From assembly GCA_002633005.1 (NCBI GenBank), contig NMRA01000685.1:124001-188000 (forward strand): a stretch of DNA of 64,000 nucleotides, written 5' to 3'. The notes below the pieces were generated by a model. It saw only the letters and a program-made list of their open reading frames with translations, had not been told where the DNA came from and did no database searches. The DNA is from Phoronis australis (Eukaryota > Phoronida > Phoronidae). This document shows, in pieces, positions 63,099-64,000 of the stretch (positions are counted from its first letter, which is position 1; each line of letters starts with the position of its first letter). The position numbers were made by a program, and so were the translations under genes.

Positions 63099-63742
63099 AT
63101 GTCTGTCGCTTATTGCATTCATGTGTCAGCTTCTGTTCAAATTTCTGAGCTGGAATTTTTAGATATTACCTGGTGTAAGGCTACTGCAAACAAACGTATC
63201 AACATTGAGTGCAAGAGAAGTATCTTTGCTGATAAGTTTTTAAGTGTTTATGAAAAAACAGAGCTCTTGTCATGCGCAGGAGTGGGGGGCTCGGGGACTT
63301 GAACGAGCCCCCCCCTGGTAAAGTGGGTGAAAAGGTCAGCCTCAGAGAAACAAAAACTCCGAAAAAGTAGAAAATGAGACAAAAGTTCACTAAAAAGGTA
63401 GGAACCACCAAAATTTGACGAACGCACAATTCGTAGCTCTGAAGTACCCCATGAATCTTAATAAATGTTCACATTCTCAAAAACTCGAGCCCTCCAGTTT
63501 TAGGCTTGGTGCGTGCATGCTTCTATCACAAGCAATGTTACAGACTCTTAACGGATGTAACAAAAATTGAAAGAGCTCTTAAAAAAGAAAAAGACCAAGC
63601 TGATGATGGAAATAATTTTGAGCCCACTAGAAAATTAAAGAGATTGTCACTGTCACTTACATGTACATTTAACAGTGCTCAAAGAAATATACCCTACATG
63701 TCTTGCCATCACAATGAACCATTTGCAACAAATCATATTTAA
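63099..63742 (+). pseudogene. Possible relic of a repeat-associated protein
   Basis: The frame at 63506-63742 reads FYHKQCYRLLTDVTKIERAL, resembling an 'H..CY..FT...KI.R' motif of uncharacterised repeat-associated proteins in marine invertebrates. An adjacent frame at 63099-63302 could be an upstream part in another phase. The two are separated by stops. Low certainty. Confidence 0.2.
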
Positions 63743-64000
63743 TCACAGAGGAACTTCACAAACAAAAGAAAAGTTGAAAACCGATCCCAGTTCCAAACAT
63801 TCAGGCAATTGTAAATACGCCTACCTATTCTTAATTTGAAAAAGTGTCAATTATGGTAAATAATCTTTAGTTTAGGTCACAGAACAAAAATTATTTTGCT
63901 TGATAAATTTGTTGTAATAGTGGTCTCAATCACAAATGTACTGGCAGTAGTTTTTACCTACATGTAAGTGATCAGCAGTGCTTTTTATGAACTTCTAAGC

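Overview
The window is animal nuclear DNA, AT-rich with large introns and GT-AG splice sites. Its protein families (importin-4, NELF-C/D, arylamine N-acetyltransferase, a somatomedin-B/Methuselah-like receptor), a BEL/Pao retroelement relic, Penelope-type reverse-transcriptase debris and many short inverted-repeat elements suggest a marine invertebrate. A non-vertebrate deuterostome is my best guess, but the phylum cannot be fixed from sequence alone. Two places where a block repeats almost exactly across a single N suggest a heterozygous genome in which two haplotypes were concatenated during assembly.

Layout. (1) 1-22234, + strand: the 3' part of an importin-4 gene, 21 coding exons reconstructed here, with the N-terminal exons lying before the window. 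Its introns hold minisatellites, MITEs, a THAP zinc-finger-like fragment, Penelope-type relics and the two haplotype duplications. (2) 22235-25425: tail-to-tail intergenic DNA with back-to-back poly(A) signals at 24719-24733. (3) 25426-43132, - strand: a complete NELFCD (TH1) gene of 15 coding exons, whose introns carry a 28-bp and a 30-bp minisatellite, foldback elements and a 70-N gap. (4) 43133-46750: MITEs, a foldback element and an internally deleted BEL/Pao retroelement. (5) 46756-49095, - strand: an intact single-exon arylamine N-acetyltransferase followed by a decayed paralogue. (6) 49096-55155: mostly non-coding, with a well-bounded TIR element, a strong hairpin and two tRNA-like sequences. 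(7) 55156-57633, - strand: an intact 825-residue somatomedin-B-containing 7TM receptor. (8) 57634-64000: no convincing host gene, only relic-like ORFs and one MITE.

The genes do not form a pathway. Importin-4 imports proteins into the nucleus, NELF-C/D controls RNA polymerase II pausing, NAT acts in xenobiotic acetylation and the receptor is a surface sensor. I did not find a convincing new biological system. The most unusual items are two independent cases where the 3' end of an exon plus its splice donor has been tandemly copied into the following intron, a haplotype-specific foldback insertion, and a THAP-like C2CH fragment with an NRF-1-like site inside an importin-4 intron.
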